This document shows, piece by piece, positions 1 through 9,544 of a DNA stretch of 64,000 bases. The notes under the pieces were generated by a model. The model saw only the letters and a list, made by a program, of their open reading frames with translations, ran no database searches and was not told the DNA's origin. Position numbers and translations under genes: made by a program. The stretch is from Arthrobacter sp. V1I7. Lineage in GTDB: Bacteria > Actinomycetota > Actinomycetes > Actinomycetales > Micrococcaceae. The stretch is taken from positions 2,604,001-2,668,000 of the forward strand of contig NZ_JAUSYS010000001.1 of assembly GCF_030817015.1 (NCBI RefSeq), written 5' to 3'. Position 1 is the stretch's first letter. Each line of letters begins with the position of its first letter.

Positions 1-229
1 CGGTCCGCTGCGCCGGCACCTGCCAGCGCGCCGCCATCAGCCTAGCCGTTCCGCAGGATAGATGGGCCCTGGCTCGCCGCTTTGCGGAAGCAGGGCTGCA
101 AGATGAGCCCACCTCGGCGACTTCGCTGGTTGGACGGTGGGGAGGCCTCGGGCAGGGTCGGTTCGAGCAGCTCGATGGGATTGGCCGAACGATCGTCGAG
201 CAGGACCTGACGGCCGACGACGCCAGGAA
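1..229. other. Unassigned stretch at the window edge
   Basis: No gene is recognised here. One plus-strand frame is open from near the window edge and runs into the FMN-reductase remnant that follows, but its residues do not resemble the N-terminus of that family. It may be decayed sequence or the tail of something outside the window. Confidence 0.3.
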
Positions 230-681
230 CTTTTCCGTTCACCGAGTTCCTCATGAGGGACCTCCCCTCTACAGCTATGACTACGATGCTGATTTTCCCC
301 CCGCAGGGCGGGGCGTTGCAGGATGCCATCGAAGCCTGCAACGGCATCCTTTTTGCCTCTCCCGAGTACAACCAGGTCCATTCCCGGGGTGCTGAAGAAC
401 GCCATCGACTGGGGATCCCGGCCGTGAGGCACCAATTCTTTCGCCCGGAGACCTACCGGCATCATCGGCGCTCCCCCGGCCAGCATGGCACGGCCCTTGA
501 TGTAAGTCATCCATCCGCACCGAGCTGAGCTTCCTCGATGCGCCGCAACTGAGCACTCCTGAAGCCTCCATGAAGTTCAGTGCCGGCGCGTTCGAGGACG
601 ACGGTGCGGTAAAGGACGAATCCGCAGCAACCTTCCTGCGCCACTACAGGGACGAATACGGCGCCCTCGTCCAGCGCGTCG
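230..681 (+). pseudogene. NAD(P)H-dependent FMN reductase remnant
   Basis: Pieces of an NADPH-dependent FMN reductase (flavodoxin-like family) lie in all three plus frames. They include RDLPLYSYDYDADFPP near 253-305, ALQDAIEACNGILFASPEYN near 314-373, KNAIDWGS near 400, GASPGQ near 465 and KFSAGAFEDDGAVKDES from 573. At least four frame changes separate them, so no functional protein can be made. Intact relatives are quinone or FMN reductases, which would fit the neighbouring aromatic-stress genes. The pieces are colinear and on one strand, so this is a single decayed gene rather than chance similarity. Confidence 0.75.
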
Positions 682-853
682 CCGCCCACGCCCTCGGCCA
701 CATCGGCGATCTGGAGCCGGACACCCAAACCAGCTCTCCCGCTGACAAGCAGCCGCCAGGCTCCACGGGCGACGGCGGCTCAGGCGGCATCGAGTGCCGC
801 CTGAGCCGCCGTTTCCTGGGGGCAGGTTCCTGCCCGGTCGCGGTGTCCGGCTG

Positions 854-1321
854 CTACGCCGCGTTGGCTTCGCGCAGTTCTGCCATCGCTTCAGCTACCA
901 TGACCGCCTTGTCCGGGCCGAGAACGTCGATATAGGTTTTCTGGACGATGTCTGCGACGAGGCAACGAAGCTCCTTGGCCTGCTCGGCGCCTGCATCGGT
1001 CAGCTCCAGGTAGATCACCCTGCGGTCGTCGGCGCAAGGATTGCGTACCGCGAGGTTTCGTTTTGCCAGCCGGTCCGCGATTTTGGTGACGCCGCCCGTG
1101 CTGAAGGCCGCCTCGCGGGCCAGCGCCGCCATTGGCATCCGGTGGCCCGGGGTTCGCATCAGCCGCAGCAGCGTCTCGGCTTCGGCAGGGTCCAAGGTGA
1201 ATGCGGCCGCCACCGCCTTGTGCAGCTTCTTGTTCGTGTTTTGGAAACCCTCGATAACAAGTCCCCACTGCGATACGGCATCGAGGTCGAGGCTGGCTTC
1301 TGCAGATGCTTGCTGGGGCAT
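854..1321 (-). CDS. MarR-family transcriptional regulator
   Basis: A 155-residue winged-helix regulator. The recognition-helix region is about residues 66-90, and the wing carries the MarR-type acidic-basic motif DDRR at 98-101 followed by VIYLELTDAG. AAAGGA seven bases before the ATG supports the start. It is transcribed divergently from an mhqO-mhqD-type pair, the layout of MarR regulators that sense quinones or electrophiles (MhqR class), so it probably represses its own gene and the divergent operon. Two palindromes in the 216-bp divergent region are candidate operators. The ligand cannot be read from the sequence. No cysteine matches the YodB sensor pattern, so direct ligand binding is more likely than thiol switching (inference). 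Confidence 0.9.
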   Translation of the reverse strand: MPQQASAEASLDLDAVSQWGLVIEGFQNTNKKLHKAVAAAFTLDPAEAETLLRLMRTPGHRMPMAALAREAAFSTGGVTKIADRLAKRNLAVRNPCADDRRVIYLELTDAGAEQAKELRCLVADIVQKTYIDVLGPDKAVMVAEAMAELREANAA

Positions 1322-1366
1322 GAGGTAGTCCTTTCCAAGCCCTATGGTACACGCGTCGGCATCTAC

Positions 1367-1391
1367 TTACTAGCAAATTGTTTGCCAGTAA
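1367..1391. promoter_or_regulatory. Candidate MarR operator (25-bp inverted repeat)
   Basis: Two 11-bp arms, TTACTAGCAAA and TTTGCCAGTAA, flank a 3-bp centre and match as an inverted repeat at 10 of 11 positions. The site lies 46 bases upstream of the marR start in the divergent region, the size and place expected of a MarR dimer site. Assignment to this regulator is inference. Confidence 0.65.
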
Positions 1392-1440
1392 GGTAATCTC
1401 TGGGGTTTTGCGGGAAGGGCGGTCCTGTCGACGTAATTAG

Positions 1441-1452
1441 TTTCCTAGGAAA
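1441..1452. promoter_or_regulatory. Second palindrome in the divergent promoter
   Basis: TTTCCTAGGAAA is a perfect 12-bp palindrome in an AT-rich patch (TAATTAG to the left, TAATATTC to the right) 85 bases before the mhqO-like start. It could be a second regulator site or overlap the mhqO promoter. Its sequence differs from the 1367-1391 repeat, so a different protein could bind it. Confidence 0.5.
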
Positions 1453-1537
1453 TAATATTCTGGAAAGATGCGTTTGCATGAACATCACCGGCCGGGGGCT
1501 TCCTGACCGCGTCAGTCCACAACCATGGAGGGTCAGC

Positions 1538-2509
1538 ATGACCGCGAATACTTCAGGTCTGCACCACGTCACAGCCATTGCCGGCGAGCCGCAGGCCAAC
1601 ATCGATTTCTACGTAAAGGGCTTGGGCCTGCGCCTGGTGAAGAAGACCGTCAACTTCGATGACCCTTCCACGTACCACCTGTACTACGGCGACGAGGCCG
1701 GCCAGCCGGGCTCGCTAATGACGTTCTTCCCCTGGCGCGGGGTGGCCCGTGGCCGCATCGGTGCAGGGCAGTCCACCTCCACCGCCTTCTCCGTCCCGGA
1801 GGGAACCCTGGGCTGGTGGCAGAACCACTTCCAGGCCCTGGGCGTCGAATCCAGCATCACCCGGGCCTCCGCCGAGGAAGAGCGCCTCTCCCTGCGCGAC
1901 CCGGACGGGCTGCAGCTGGACCTGGTCGCCTCCTCCACGATCGATCCCCGGAACCCCTGGGATTCGGCCTCTGTGCCTGCCGAGTACGCCGTGCGCGGCC
2001 AGCACTCCTCGGTGCTCACCGTCGCCAATCCGGACAAGACCGTGGCCGTGCTGACCGAGGACCTCGGCCTGCACCTGGTCGGTACCTCCGGTAACCGCAC
2101 ACGCCTTGCCGCCGGCAACGGCGGCCCGGGAAACATCGTCGACGTCATTGCCGACCCCAAGGCCCGGCCCGGCCTCACCGCCGGCGGCACCGTCCACCAC
2201 ATCGCCTTCCGCGTCCCTGACGTCGCCACCCAGGAGATATGGCGCCAAGACCTGGCCGCCCGCGGTTTCCACGTCACGGAGATCCTGGACCGCCAGTACT
2301 TCACCTCCATCTACTTCCGCGAACCAGGCGGCGTGCTGTTCGAAATCGCCACCGACACCCCCGGTTTCGACGTGGACGAACCGCTGCTGGAACTCGGCCG
2401 CTCCCTGAAACTGCCGCCATGGCTCGAGCCCTCCCGCGAGGCGATCGAACACTCCGTGGCCCGCATCCAGCTGCCGGCCGAAAACAACCCCGCCCTGGCA
2501 GGACGGTAG
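1538..2509 (+). CDS. VOC-family ring-cleavage dioxygenase-like protein (MhqO type)
   Basis: A 323-residue protein with two vicinal-oxygen-chelate halves. HHVTAI begins at residue 8, a second metal-ligand region (VHHIAFRV) lies near residue 222, and GGVLFEIATD carries the glutamate ligand. This is the pattern of the two-domain extradiol-type dioxygenases called MhqO, MhqE or LinE-like. The ATG at 1538 is chosen over an in-frame ATG at 1478 because GGAGGGTC sits just before it and the protein then begins directly at the domain. It probably opens quinone- or hydroquinone-derived rings. It is followed six bases later by an MhqD-like hydrolase, with a MarR regulator divergent, so it is the first gene of a stress-inducible operon. 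Confidence 0.88.
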   Translation: MTANTSGLHHVTAIAGEPQANIDFYVKGLGLRLVKKTVNFDDPSTYHLYYGDEAGQPGSLMTFFPWRGVARGRIGAGQSTSTAFSVPEGTLGWWQNHFQALGVESSITRASAEEERLSLRDPDGLQLDLVASSTIDPRNPWDSASVPAEYAVRGQHSSVLTVANPDKTVAVLTEDLGLHLVGTSGNRTRLAAGNGGPGNIVDVIADPKARPGLTAGGTVHHIAFRVPDVATQEIWRQDLAARGFHVTEILDRQYFTSIYFREPGGVLFEIATDTPGFDVDEPLLELGRSLKLPPWLEPSREAIEHSVARIQLPAENNPALAGR

Positions 2510-2515
2510 GCTCTG

Positions 2516-3157
2516 ATGAGTACCGCAACCACCCCCGTCACGAGCTGGCCGCACGTCTTCAGCCCCGGTGAGGCAGGCTCCCCGGTGCTGCTGATGCTTC
2601 ACGCCACCGGCGGCAACGAACACGAGATCGCCGCCCTCGCCACCGAACTCCACCCGGGCGCTGGCGTCCTCGCACCCCGGGGTCAGGTGCAGGAACATGG
2701 AATGCTCCGCTGGTTCCGTCGCCACGGCGAAGGCAATTTCGACGTGGACGACGTGATCGCCCGCGCCGGGGACCTGGTCGCCTTCCTGGACGCGGCGCGG
2801 GACCACTACAACCTCGGCAACAGGCCCGTAATAGCAGTCGGGTTTTCCAACGGCGCCAACATTGCCCTGGCCACAGCCATCCTCCATCCCGAGACCCTGG
2901 ACCGGGTCATCGCCTTCTCCGGCATGTACCCCTTCGGCGACCGGGAAGGCGCCGCTGACCTGGTCGGCAGCAGGCTGCTGATCCTGAACGGCGAGGCCGA
3001 CCCCATGGCCCCGCTCACCAGCGTCAACACGCTCATGGCCGCCCTGCACCAAAACGGTGCCGATGCGGAGCAGGTCCTTCGCCCCGGAGGGCACGGCATC
3101 GCGCACACGGACCTGCACGCCGCAAAACAGTGGCTGGTAACGGTCCTCGTACAGTAA
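2516..3157 (+). CDS. Alpha/beta hydrolase, phospholipase/carboxylesterase family (MhqD type)
   Basis: A 213-residue serine hydrolase of the phospholipase/carboxylesterase family. The catalytic triad is visible: the nucleophile elbow GFSNG (about residue 104), the acid in NGEADPMAP (about 161) and the histidine in GGHGIAH (about 197). It starts six bases after the dioxygenase-like gene with only a weak Shine-Dalgarno, which suggests translational coupling. In Bacillus the dioxygenase and hydrolase of the mhqED pair act together against quinone-type electrophiles; the same pairing under a MarR regulator here supports that role. The true substrate is not known. Confidence 0.88.
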   Translation: MSTATTPVTSWPHVFSPGEAGSPVLLMLHATGGNEHEIAALATELHPGAGVLAPRGQVQEHGMLRWFRRHGEGNFDVDDVIARAGDLVAFLDAARDHYNLGNRPVIAVGFSNGANIALATAILHPETLDRVIAFSGMYPFGDREGAADLVGSRLLILNGEADPMAPLTSVNTLMAALHQNGADAEQVLRPGGHGIAHTDLHAAKQWLVTVLVQ

Positions 3158-3197
3158 GAGGAAAGCTGGCGCGACCGGAGACGTGAAAGGACATTGC

Positions 3198-4760
3198 GTG
3201 GAATCACCCTGGGCGCCGCTTCGGCGGCGCACGTTCTTCATTCTGTGGATGGCACAACTTGGTTCCAACGTCGGTTCCTGGATGCAAACGGTCGGCGCGC
3301 AGTGGTATCTGGTGGAGTCCGGCGCCAGTCCCACGGTCATCGCACTGGTCCAGACGGCGAACTTGGCACCTGCCCTGCTGCTGTCGCTCATGGCTGGTGT
3401 GCTGGCCGATGCCTTCGACCGTCGGAGGCTGATTATTGGCACGAACATCTTCGCGGCTCTGGCGGCGGCGGCCCTGACACTCAGCGCTGCGTCCGGGCTC
3501 CTGGAGCCCGCCTCGCTCCTGGTTTATACCTTCCTCATCGGGGCCGGCGTCGCGCTGAGCTCCCCCGCATGGCAGGCCATCCAACCCGATCTGGTACCGC
3601 GGTCGGAAATTCAGGCAGCCTCTGCATTGGGCGGAGTCACGGTGAACGCGGCGCGGGCCGTGGGCCCTGCCGCAGCCGGTGTCCTCGTCGCAGTGGCCGG
3701 CCCGGCCTTTGTTTTCGGGCTCAATGCCCTCTCCTTCCTGGGAGCCGCGGCAGCGGTCTACAGCTGGCGAACCCCGCGGAGGGACCTCGCTGATCGGGAG
3801 CATGTCCACGAAGCAATGGCCGCGGGGATACGCTACATCCGCTCCGCGCCCCGGATCCGGCGTATCCTGCTCCGCACGGCGTTGTTTACAACACCGGCCA
3901 GCGCCCTGTGGGCGTTGCTTCCCATCGCCGCAAACGGGCACCTCGATATCGGCTCGGCAGGCTATGGGCTGTTGCTCGGAGCGCTCGGCGCGGGGGCACT
4001 TCTTGGCGTTGTCGTCCTCCCCCGGGTCCGGACCCGGATCACCAACGACACTATCCTGGCGGGCTCCGCCCTGCTGTTCGGCGCGGGAACCGCCGCCGCG
4101 GCGTTCCTGCCGCCGCTGCCTGTGGCAGCACTCATGGTCGTGGCCGGAGCAGCATGGATAGGCAATCTCTCAACCTTCGGCGCCGTCACGCAGTTGACCC
4201 TGCCAGCCTGGGTACGGGCCCGCGGAATGTCCACATATCTGCTGGTAATGGCAGGCACGCAGGCTCTCGGGGCGCTGGCCTGGGGCTCCATCGCAACCAT
4301 CTTCGGCTATGAACTGGCTCTGGCCGTCAGCGCAATCCTGCTCATGGCCACCGCAGCCAGCATTTTCATCTGGCCTCTGCTCCCCGGAACCGGTCAACTC
4401 GACCGTACGGTCTCCGGCCCCGGCGAACATGCACCAATCCAGACGGGCGCCATTGACCCTGGCACCGGCCCGGTCACCGTGATCATTACTTACCGTCCTG
4501 ACCCAGACCTCCTGGTGCAGTTCACCGCAGCCATGGAGCAAGTGGAACTAACCCGCCGGAGGACCGGGGCAACAGACTGGAAACTTGCCCGCCAACTCGG
4601 GCAACCAGGATCATTCGCCGAAATCTACACCCTGCCTACCTGGCGTGAATACCAACGCCAGGAAGAAGAAAGGATCACGGGGGAAGACCGCCGCTATTTC
4701 GACCGTGCACGCGAAACCTGCCTGGAGGAACCCACCCAAAACTGGTACCTGCCGGCCTAG
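3198..4760 (+). CDS. MFS exporter with C-terminal ABM-like domain (MFS_3/EntS type)
   Basis: A 520-residue major facilitator protein. Residues 1-405 form about twelve hydrophobic helices with N-terminal features of the enterobactin-exporter group. Residues about 425-520 are soluble and resemble an antibiotic-biosynthesis-monooxygenase (ABM) fold, a tail typical of the MFS_3 family. The GTG at 3198 is preferred over one at 3183 because AAAGGA lies six bases before it and it begins at the conserved N-terminus. It follows the mhqD-like gene by 40 bases on the same strand, so it probably belongs to the same operon and exports an aromatic, quinone or drug-like compound (inference). Confidence 0.88.
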   Translation: MESPWAPLRRRTFFILWMAQLGSNVGSWMQTVGAQWYLVESGASPTVIALVQTANLAPALLLSLMAGVLADAFDRRRLIIGTNIFAALAAAALTLSAASGLLEPASLLVYTFLIGAGVALSSPAWQAIQPDLVPRSEIQAASALGGVTVNAARAVGPAAAGVLVAVAGPAFVFGLNALSFLGAAAAVYSWRTPRRDLADREHVHEAMAAGIRYIRSAPRIRRILLRTALFTTPASALWALLPIAANGHLDIGSAGYGLLLGALGAGALLGVVVLPRVRTRITNDTILAGSALLFGAGTAAAAFLPPLPVAALMVVAGAAWIGNLSTFGAVTQLTLPAWVRARGMSTYLLVMAGTQALGALAWGSIATIFGYELALAVSAILLMATAASIFIWPLLPGTGQLDRTVSGPGEHAPIQTGAIDPGTGPVTVIITYRPDPDLLVQFTAAMEQVELTRRRTGATDWKLARQLGQPGSFAEIYTLPTWREYQRQEEERITGEDRRYFDRARETCLEEPTQNWYLPA

Positions 4761-5043
4761 ATGACCCAGAGAGGTCCGTTCCGACGCAGACGCCGGCATA
4801 TGCCCCTCCCCGAGCACTGAACACCGGACCAAACCCCATCACAGACAGCTAGCCCGCGAAGAGTTCGCCGGCGGTTCATCCGGTGCAAACGGAAACAAAC
4901 GTAAAGGCTCACGCCCGCCCTCCGTCCCTCGTCTCTACCGATAGCGGTGACAGGACGAATCTCAATAAACAGGGGCCTTTGAAATATCCCACGAGTCAGC
5001 TGCATTTGCGGCGGACTAACTCCGGAACTAGAGGTAACCACTG

Positions 5044-6528
5044 ATGACCAAACCCGAACAATCGGCCGAGTTATGGGCCGATACGCACGGATTGCATCGC
5101 CAACTCAGCGGACGCCAACTGAGCATGATGGGCTTGGGCGGGGCGATCGGAACCGGTTTGTTTCTTGGTTCCGGACTGGCCATCTCCCTGGCAGGTCCTG
5201 CCACCATCATTGCCTACATCGTCAGCGGGCTTGTGACCCTCGTAGTTGCCTGGGCCCTTGCCGAAATGACGGTGGTGCATCCCACGGCCGGCGCCTTTGG
5301 TGTGCTTGCCCATGCCTATATTGGACGCTGGGCGGGCTTCGTAGTCCGCTGGACCTATTGGGCCGTGCTCTCCATCGCCGTTGGCGGCGAAGTTGTCGCC
5401 GCAGGTATTTATGTCCGCTTTTGGTGGCCCGAGATTCCGCTGTGGCTGACTACCATAGTCTTCTCAGCGGCCATCCTCGCCGTGAACGCCGGAGCCGTCA
5501 AGACCTTCGGCAAGGTTGAGTACTGGTTCTCGATGATCAAGGTCAGCGCAATTGTTGCCTTCATCCTCTTGGGGCTTGCTCTCATCTTCTTCGGACTGCC
5601 GAGCCAGCCCCCGGTAGGGATGCATAACCTGGTTTCCAACGGCGGATTCATGCCCCACGGCATTCAGGGTCTCCTGCTGGCCATGGTGTTCGTGATCTTC
5701 AGCTTCCTCGGCACCGAAGTAGTCTCCGTAACTGCTGCAGAGTCGGAGGACCCTGTTCGCGACGTAGTTCGTGCAACCAAGTCCATGGCCTTCCGGCTCT
5801 GCCTCTTCTACATCCTCTCCATCACCATTGTTCTGGCTGTTGTCCCGTGGACGCAGACTGCCCAAGTCGGCAGCGACATCACGGCCAGCCCTTTCGTCAT
5901 GGTCTTCTCAGCAGCCGGGGTCCCTGCAGCTGCGGGCATCATGAATTTCGTGGTGCTGACGGCGGCGCTTTCGGCAGCCAATGCCAACCTGTACGTGACA
6001 TCGCGCATGCTGCACTCACTGGCTGCGCACAATTACGCACCCAAGTGGACGGGAAAGCTGACAGAGGGGAGCGCGCCCCTCCGTGCGCTGCTGATCAGTT
6101 CCATCGGGCTGTTGATTGCAGCGATCATCTCGCTGGTCGCGGCTGACACCGCATATCTGGCACTGTTCGGTGTGGCCGTCTTTGGCGCACTGGTGGTGTG
6201 GATTCTGATCCTCGTTACGCACATGCGCTTCCGGTTTCTCCGGACCCGACACAATCTTCCAGCGTCTCCGGCCCGGCTCAGGGGGGCTCCGATCACCACG
6301 GCTCTGGCCATGCTGTTTGTGGGAGCTGTCCTGGTTTCGACCCTCTTCATCGACAGCCTGAGGTGGGCCTGGGTGGCTGGTCTGCCATTCTTTGCCCTGG
6401 TGCTAGGTGCCTACTTCTACGTCGACAGGCGCACAAAGGGTTCCGGCGAACGCTATGACCCGTTGGCCGAGGAAATCAAGAGCGCCGATGCGTTGCTTGA
6501 GGAGGATGTTGCGGCGCCCACTAGGTAG
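5044..6528 (+). CDS. APC-superfamily amino-acid permease
   Basis: A 494-residue, twelve-helix permease of the amino acid transporter (AAT/GABA permease) group. The first helix has the hallmark GLGGAIGTGLFLGSG, and an acidic-flanked E-SEDP loop follows helix six, both typical of GabP/AroP/AnsP relatives. It takes up an amino acid or GABA-like compound with protons; the substrate cannot be told from sequence. A purine-rich GAGG lies about ten bases before the ATG. The 283-bp gap after the MFS gene suggests its own promoter. Confidence 0.92.
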   Translation: MTKPEQSAELWADTHGLHRQLSGRQLSMMGLGGAIGTGLFLGSGLAISLAGPATIIAYIVSGLVTLVVAWALAEMTVVHPTAGAFGVLAHAYIGRWAGFVVRWTYWAVLSIAVGGEVVAAGIYVRFWWPEIPLWLTTIVFSAAILAVNAGAVKTFGKVEYWFSMIKVSAIVAFILLGLALIFFGLPSQPPVGMHNLVSNGGFMPHGIQGLLLAMVFVIFSFLGTEVVSVTAAESEDPVRDVVRATKSMAFRLCLFYILSITIVLAVVPWTQTAQVGSDITASPFVMVFSAAGVPAAAGIMNFVVLTAALSAANANLYVTSRMLHSLAAHNYAPKWTGKLTEGSAPLRALLISSIGLLIAAIISLVAADTAYLALFGVAVFGALVVWILILVTHMRFRFLRTRHNLPASPARLRGAPITTALAMLFVGAVLVSTLFIDSLRWAWVAGLPFFALVLGAYFYVDRRTKGSGERYDPLAEEIKSADALLEEDVAAPTR

Positions 6529-7188
6529 ATGTCACATGCAGTAGGCGGCGCGCCTTGCGAGCCTCACGGTCGGCAGGGCGCGCGGGGCGTAAGCGCGGCG
6601 GTGTGCACCGGCCGGAACGGTCTCCGATTTCCGCCCCCAGTTTTGGCGACACTGCAGGCTGGTCATTGGAACCGTCGGAACCGCCCGCTTCACCGCCGGT
6701 TATGTCATTGCCGTCTCCTGGGCGGCAAAAGTGCTGAGCTCTCTCCGCCTTCCACCAGACGTCAGGACCGTTGCGCCGGAAGAGCGTCAGGGGCCGGCCA
6801 ATGAGGGTTCTCAGCAGCGGCTGAGCACGGGGCAAGCCCCGCCGGCAGCACGGCGCCAGAACCAGACTTAGCCCTCTTCATCCAGGTTTTCCAACGCCTC
6901 GACGAAATCCACCGCGTCCAGCAACTCCGCCGTGCTGTTCCGGTGGCCTTGGCCAGCTCATCGAGTGAGACGAATCCCCGCCGGCTGCTGCGTCCTCGGC
7001 GCGCGGAGGTCCCTGGGTGGCGGCCGGCCGCGCATGGCTACCGGGTCTTCCTCCCAGGGCTTCCCATTACGTGAACAGGCATACAAGCCGGTCACGCCGG
7101 TCCCTTCGGATGCCTGGGCAAGTTCGGCCCATGCTTCCTGCAGAGGACTCCGAAAGTGATATGTCAAAAGGTATGGGCGTGCCAGCGG
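6529..7188. other. Gene-poor decayed stretch before the IS train
   Basis: No intact gene is seen. The only recognisable coding trace is the short minus-strand tail at 6868-6990. The rest shows no domain, hairpin or repeat I can name. It ends at the CTAG that starts the insertion-sequence train. Confidence 0.4.
6868..6990 (-). pseudogene. C-terminal tail of an unidentified small protein, frameshifted
   Basis: On the minus strand, FVSLDELAKATG lies in one frame and ELLDAVDFVEALENLDEEG followed by TAA in another, with a frame change between them near 6930. The second piece looks like the acidic C-terminus of a small antitoxin- or regulator-like protein, but I cannot name the family. No matching start or toxin is present. 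Confidence 0.3.
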
Positions 7189-7192
7189 CTAG
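7189..7192. repeat. CTAG target duplication, left edge of IS train
   Basis: CTAG directly precedes the left inverted repeat of the first IS701-type element. The same tetranucleotide recurs at 8597-8600, 9541-9544 and 10969-10972, exactly at every element border. IS701-type elements are known to duplicate a CTAG-like 4-bp target. Confidence 0.85.
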
Positions 7193-8596
7193 TACTACAG
7201 TCGCGTTTAATTCTGGCTGCATCGGCGGTTTAGTCGTACTTTCCGCTCGTGACCTGTTAATCGTTGGTGGTGAGTGATGATATTTGTGTGGCGGACGTAG
7301 AAGAGTGGGCCGAAGGTCTGGAGGAAATCGGCGATCTTATCGGGCCGCGGTTTGCCCGGTCCGAACCTCGCCGAAACGCTGTGGGGTATGTGCGCGGGCT
7401 GCTTTCGGATGAGGAACGAAAAAACTCCTGGACCCTGTCTGAACGGGCCGGGCACGGCACCCCGGACGGCATGCAGCGTCTGCTCTCGACCACCGATTGG
7501 GACCCCGATGCGGTGCGGGATGACCTGTTCACCTACGTCAACCGCCACCTGGGCGATCCCGACGGAATCCTGATCATCGATGAGACCGGATTCCTCAAGA
7601 AGGGCGGTGCCTCGGCCGGAGTCGCACGCCAGTATTCGGGCACCGCGGGCCGGGTGGAGAACTGCCAGATCGGGGTTGTCCTGACGTACTCCGCCCCTGC
7701 CGGGCGCACCCTGCTGGACCGGGAACTTTATCTGCCCAAAACCTGGGCCGATGACCGGGAACGATGCACCCGGGCCGGGGTCCCCAAGACCAGGGAATTC
7801 GCCACGAAACCGGTGCTCGCCGCGGACATGATCGACCGTGTCCTGGATGCCGGGGTCCCTGCCCGCTGGGCCACTGGGGACGCTGTCTACGGGCAGCATT
7901 CGGGGCTGCGCCGCCGGCTCGAAGCCAGAGGTTTGCACTACGTGCTGGCCGTTCCCATGAACCAAAACGTCATCGCCCCCACAGCCTGGCCGGGCGAGCA
8001 ATGGCGCGCGGATAAGCTCATCGCTTCGCTGCGCGGCACTGCCTGGCGGACCCGTACCGCCGGGGCCGGGACCAAGGGCGACCGTCGCTACTCCTGGGCA
8101 CGGACCCGCATCAACGGTCCCGCAGAAACCGGCGAACACTGGCTGCTGGCCCGCCGCTCCCTGAAGGACCCGACCGACCTGGCCTACTACATCTGCCATG
8201 GCCCCAACCGGGTCTCGCTGGCCGAACTGGTCAGGATCGCCGGCGCCCGCTGGGCGATCGAAGAAACCTTCCAAACCTCCAAAGGCGAAACCGGCCTGGA
8301 CCACTACCAGGTGCGCCAATACACCGGCTGGTACCGCCACATCACCCTCTCCATGTTCGCCCAGGCCTTCCTGACCGTGATCCGCTCCAAAAAAGGGGCC
8401 CTGCCACCGGCAACGGGGAACTGATCCGGCTCTCACTGCCCGAAATCAGGCGGCTCCTCGTCCGGCTCGTATGGCACCGAACCACCAGCCCGGACCACGT
8501 CCTGGAACACTCAACCTGGCGGCGAAAACACCAACACCGCGCCCGATATTGTCATTACAAGGCTCGCGGGCATGCCCCATAAACGCGACTGTAGTA
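7193..8596 (+). mobile_element. IS701-family insertion sequence, copy A
   Basis: A 1404-bp element bounded by a perfect 17-bp inverted repeat: TACTACAGTCGCGTTTA at 7193-7209 and its reverse complement at 8580-8596. CTAG lies on both sides. It carries one transposase gene. Its termini and transposase differ from the second IS701-type element (9545-10968), so the two are not copies of one another and do not form a classical composite transposon. Confidence 0.93.
7264..8582 (+). CDS. IS701-family transposase (DDE), C-terminus in -1 frame
   Basis: A DDE transposase. The zero frame runs 7264-8424 (386 residues) with the acidic triad in LIIDETGF, TGDAVYG and AIEETFQ. A further family-like C-terminus (ELIRLSLPEIRRLL to STWRRKHQHRARYCHY) lies in the -1 frame and ends with TAA at 8580-8582, inside the right inverted repeat. 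The frames can be joined by one backward slip at the in-frame AAA-AAA of 8389-8394, followed by GGGG. This could be programmed frameshifting, transcriptional slippage or a mutation; copy B at 9610 shows the same layout. The start codon is a TTG and could be a later in-frame codon. Confidence 0.8.
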
Positions 8597-8600
8597 CTAG

Positions 8601-9540
8601 GGCGTGTCTCCCAAATGGGTTGATCTCTGACTGGAAAACTTGGGGGCGTGTCTCGTTTTCAAGTCTTTACCGATGATCAGTGGGCTCGCGTTGAGCCGTT
8701 GCTGCCCAGCTCCGACGGCCAACGCGGGCGTCCGTTCCGGAACCACCGCCAGGTCGTGGAGGGCATCGCGTACCGGTATCGGTGCGGGATTGCCTGGCGG
8801 GACCTGCCGGAGCAGTTCGGCCCATGGCAGACGGTGTGGAAGCGCCACCACCGTTTCGCAGCGGACGGGATCTGGGACCGGATCCACGCCCTACTGCTGT
8901 CCGAAGCCGACGCCGCCGGGGAGATCGACTGGACGGTATCGGTGGACTCAACGATCAACCGCGCCCACCAGCACGGCACGAACCTACCCCGCAACACAGG
9001 GGGACCCGCTGAATTACAAGAAACTCTGGGCCGAGCCTGAGGACCACGCCGTCGGACGTTCCCGGGGCGGGTTGGGCACGAAGATCCACCACGCCTGCGA
9101 CGGGAAAGGCCGGCCCCTGGCCTTCTCCTCGGACCGGGCCAGGGCTCAGACTCGCGGATGTTCCCGCACGTCATTGACGCCATCAGCGTCCCGCGCCCCG
9201 GTAAGGGGCGGGCCCGGACCCGCCCCGACGCCGTGATGGGCGACAAGGCCTACTCCTCCAGGGCCAACCGCTCGCTCCTGCGGGCCCGGAAAATCAAGGC
9301 GGTCATTCCTGAGCCCCGGGACCAGATCGCCAACCGCAAACGCAAAGGCGCCCGCGGTGGCCGACCGGTGGACTTCGACAGCGAGGCCTACAAAGGCCGG
9401 TCCGTCGTCGAGCAGTCCTTCAACATCTTCAAGCAATGGCGCAGCATCGCCACCCGGTACGACAAGCTCGCCATCACCTATCGGTCCGGGGTCGCTCTCT
9501 ACTCGGTCCTGATCTGGCTACGCCAATAAGGAGACACGCC
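8601..9540 (+). mobile_element. IS5-family insertion sequence (IS427-like group)
   Basis: A 940-bp element with 11-bp perfect terminal inverted repeats, GGCGTGTCTCC at 8601-8611 and GGAGACACGCC at 9530-9540, flanked by CTAG at 8597-8600 and 9541-9544. Each CTAG is shared with the adjoining IS701-type element. It encodes a two-frame transposase that carries an extra frame break. Confidence 0.9.
8648..9529 (+). pseudogene. IS5-family transposase, frame-disrupted
   Basis: OrfA (8648-9040) holds the N-terminal DUF4096-like domain and the first acidic residue (VSVDSTINRAHQHG). Coding then moves to another frame near 9010 (NYKKLWAEPEDHAVGRSRGG); an OrfA-to-OrfB switch at this place is normal for the IS427 group. 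A second change near 9126, where one base appears to be missing after CCTTC, returns coding to the first frame for the rest (MGDKAYSSR and VVEQSFNIFKQWRSIATRYDK, second and third acidic residues). The second break is not expected, so this copy is probably inactive unless helped by another copy. Confidence 0.8.
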
Positions 9541-9544
9541 CTAG

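Noticed and set aside
1715-3448. A 577-codon open frame on the minus strand
   Set aside because: It is antisense to three genes with clear catalytic motifs (dioxygenase-like, hydrolase, MFS).
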